Source: Gammaproteobacteria bacterium (GTDB taxonomy: Bacteria; Pseudomonadota; Gammaproteobacteria; Acidiferrobacterales; UBA6901). From it: a stretch of DNA of 32,519 nucleotides. This document shows positions 32,164 through 32,519 of this stretch, piece after piece; position 1 is the first letter of the stretch; each line of letters opens with the position of its first letter. The DNA lies in contig JACREH010000014.1 of the NCBI GenBank assembly GCA_016218345.1, positions 1 to 32,519 of the forward strand, written 5' to 3'. The translations under genes were made by a program, and so were the position numbers. The notes below the pieces were generated by a model. The model was not told the origin of the DNA, made no database searches, and saw only the letters and a list, made by a program, of their open reading frames with translations.

Positions 32164-32519
32164 ATGCCGATACAACCATTGCACCTTTCCCATATCGCCA
32201 AGGGATTGCTGATCGGTGGAACACTGGCGGCCAGTCTGGCTGCGCTGGCAACCGCCGTCGCCGCTCAAGAACTGCCGAGTTTCCGCAAGGGGATTTGGGA
32301 ATTCAATCGGACCGTCGACAGCGGCGCCGGCAAGCCGCAAACGCTCACGACCAAGAAGTGCGCCAGTCCGACCGACGACATGCGGAAGCAGAACGAGATG
32401 CTCGCGAAAGCCGGCTGCAAGTTCTCCCCAGCCACCAAGAGCGGGGCTTCCTACAGCTTCAGCTCGCAGTGCACCGTCAACGGCGTCTCGGCCCAGTCGA
32501 AGAGCGTGATCACGGTTGA
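32164..32519 (+). CDS. Secreted DUF3617-like protein, 3' truncated by the window end
   Basis: The frame from ATG 32164 stays open to the last base, giving 118 residues of an incomplete protein. It has a signal-peptide-like start (about 12-34, ending TAVAA), then KGIWEFNRTVDSG, KKCASPTDDMRKQ, AGCKFSPATKSG and SSQCTVNG. This follows the same order of W-E strand and three cysteines as the DUF3617 protein at 27305, so it is a diverged paralogue. AAGGAG lies about 11 bases upstream, and a promoter candidate stands at 32078. The C-terminal part, including the fourth cysteine and any Met-rich tail, is outside the window. Confidence 0.8.
   Translation, partial: MPIQPLHLSHIAKGLLIGGTLAASLAALATAVAAQELPSFRKGIWEFNRTVDSGAGKPQTLTTKKCASPTDDMRKQNEMLAKAGCKFSPATKSGASYSFSSQCTVNGVSAQSKSVITV

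Overview
The window comes from a GC-rich proteobacterial chromosome, most likely gammaproteobacterial. The main evidence is the gene order algZ-type kinase, algR, hemC, hemD, hemX, hemY, which matches the algZR-hemCD region known from Pseudomonas, together with rlmJ, slp, ygiQ and mscL. Glycolate oxidase (glcD, glcE, glcF) next to a serine/alanine-glyoxylate aminotransferase suggests a photorespiration-like glycolate salvage route, as found in many autotrophs. Placement among autotrophic sulfur-oxidiser-like Gammaproteobacteria is inference only. I see no phage, integrase, intact insertion sequence, CRISPR array, rRNA or tRNA.

Layout. 1-1877: the 3' end of an slp-type outer-membrane lipoprotein gene, a small coiled-coil lipoprotein, a small Arg-rich protein and rlmJ. 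2128-5040: two tandem LytS/AlgZ-type histidine kinases and an AlgR-like LytTR response regulator, tightly packed. 5216-9984: a periplasmic thioredoxin-like protein on the opposite strand, then hemC, hemD, hemX, hemY. 10058-11071: a ferredoxin-type flavin reductase on the minus strand. 11214-15103: a four-gene Gld-type ABC operon (ATPase, permease, auxiliary GldG-like protein, DUF4340 protein) behind a good sigma70-like promoter. 15212-16027: mutM. 16229-18205: a dynamin-like GTPase. 18297-18998: an unrecognised membrane protein. 19221-21242: a Ser/Thr kinase fused to a universal stress protein domain, then a secreted chalcone-isomerase-like protein. 21536-27201: the glycolate/glyoxylate block with mscL inside it. 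27305-32519: two DUF3617 proteins, a YgiQ radical SAM protein, a secreted helical protein and a DUF4412 protein.

The most unusual structure lies between the genes. At least six intergenic elements (5080, 7575, 15099, 21460, 25655, 27228) share one design: a short unit of 7-9 bases repeated two or three times in one arm and, in five of them, the same array inverted in the other arm. Four different unit sequences are used (CGCAGAG, CACGGGG, GTGATGA, CGCCAAGG). A further stack of G/C hairpins fills 21251-21446. These look like a family of small non-autonomous palindromic repeats that share architecture but not sequence, and they are my main candidate for something undescribed.

The genes form several functional groups: signalling (two kinases and AlgR; the kinase-USP fusion), tetrapyrrole synthesis (hemCD with the membrane proteins HemX and HemY), envelope functions (Slp, lipoproteins, ABC complex, MscL, dynamin-like GTPase, secreted DUF proteins) and two-carbon metabolism (GlcDEF plus aminotransferase).
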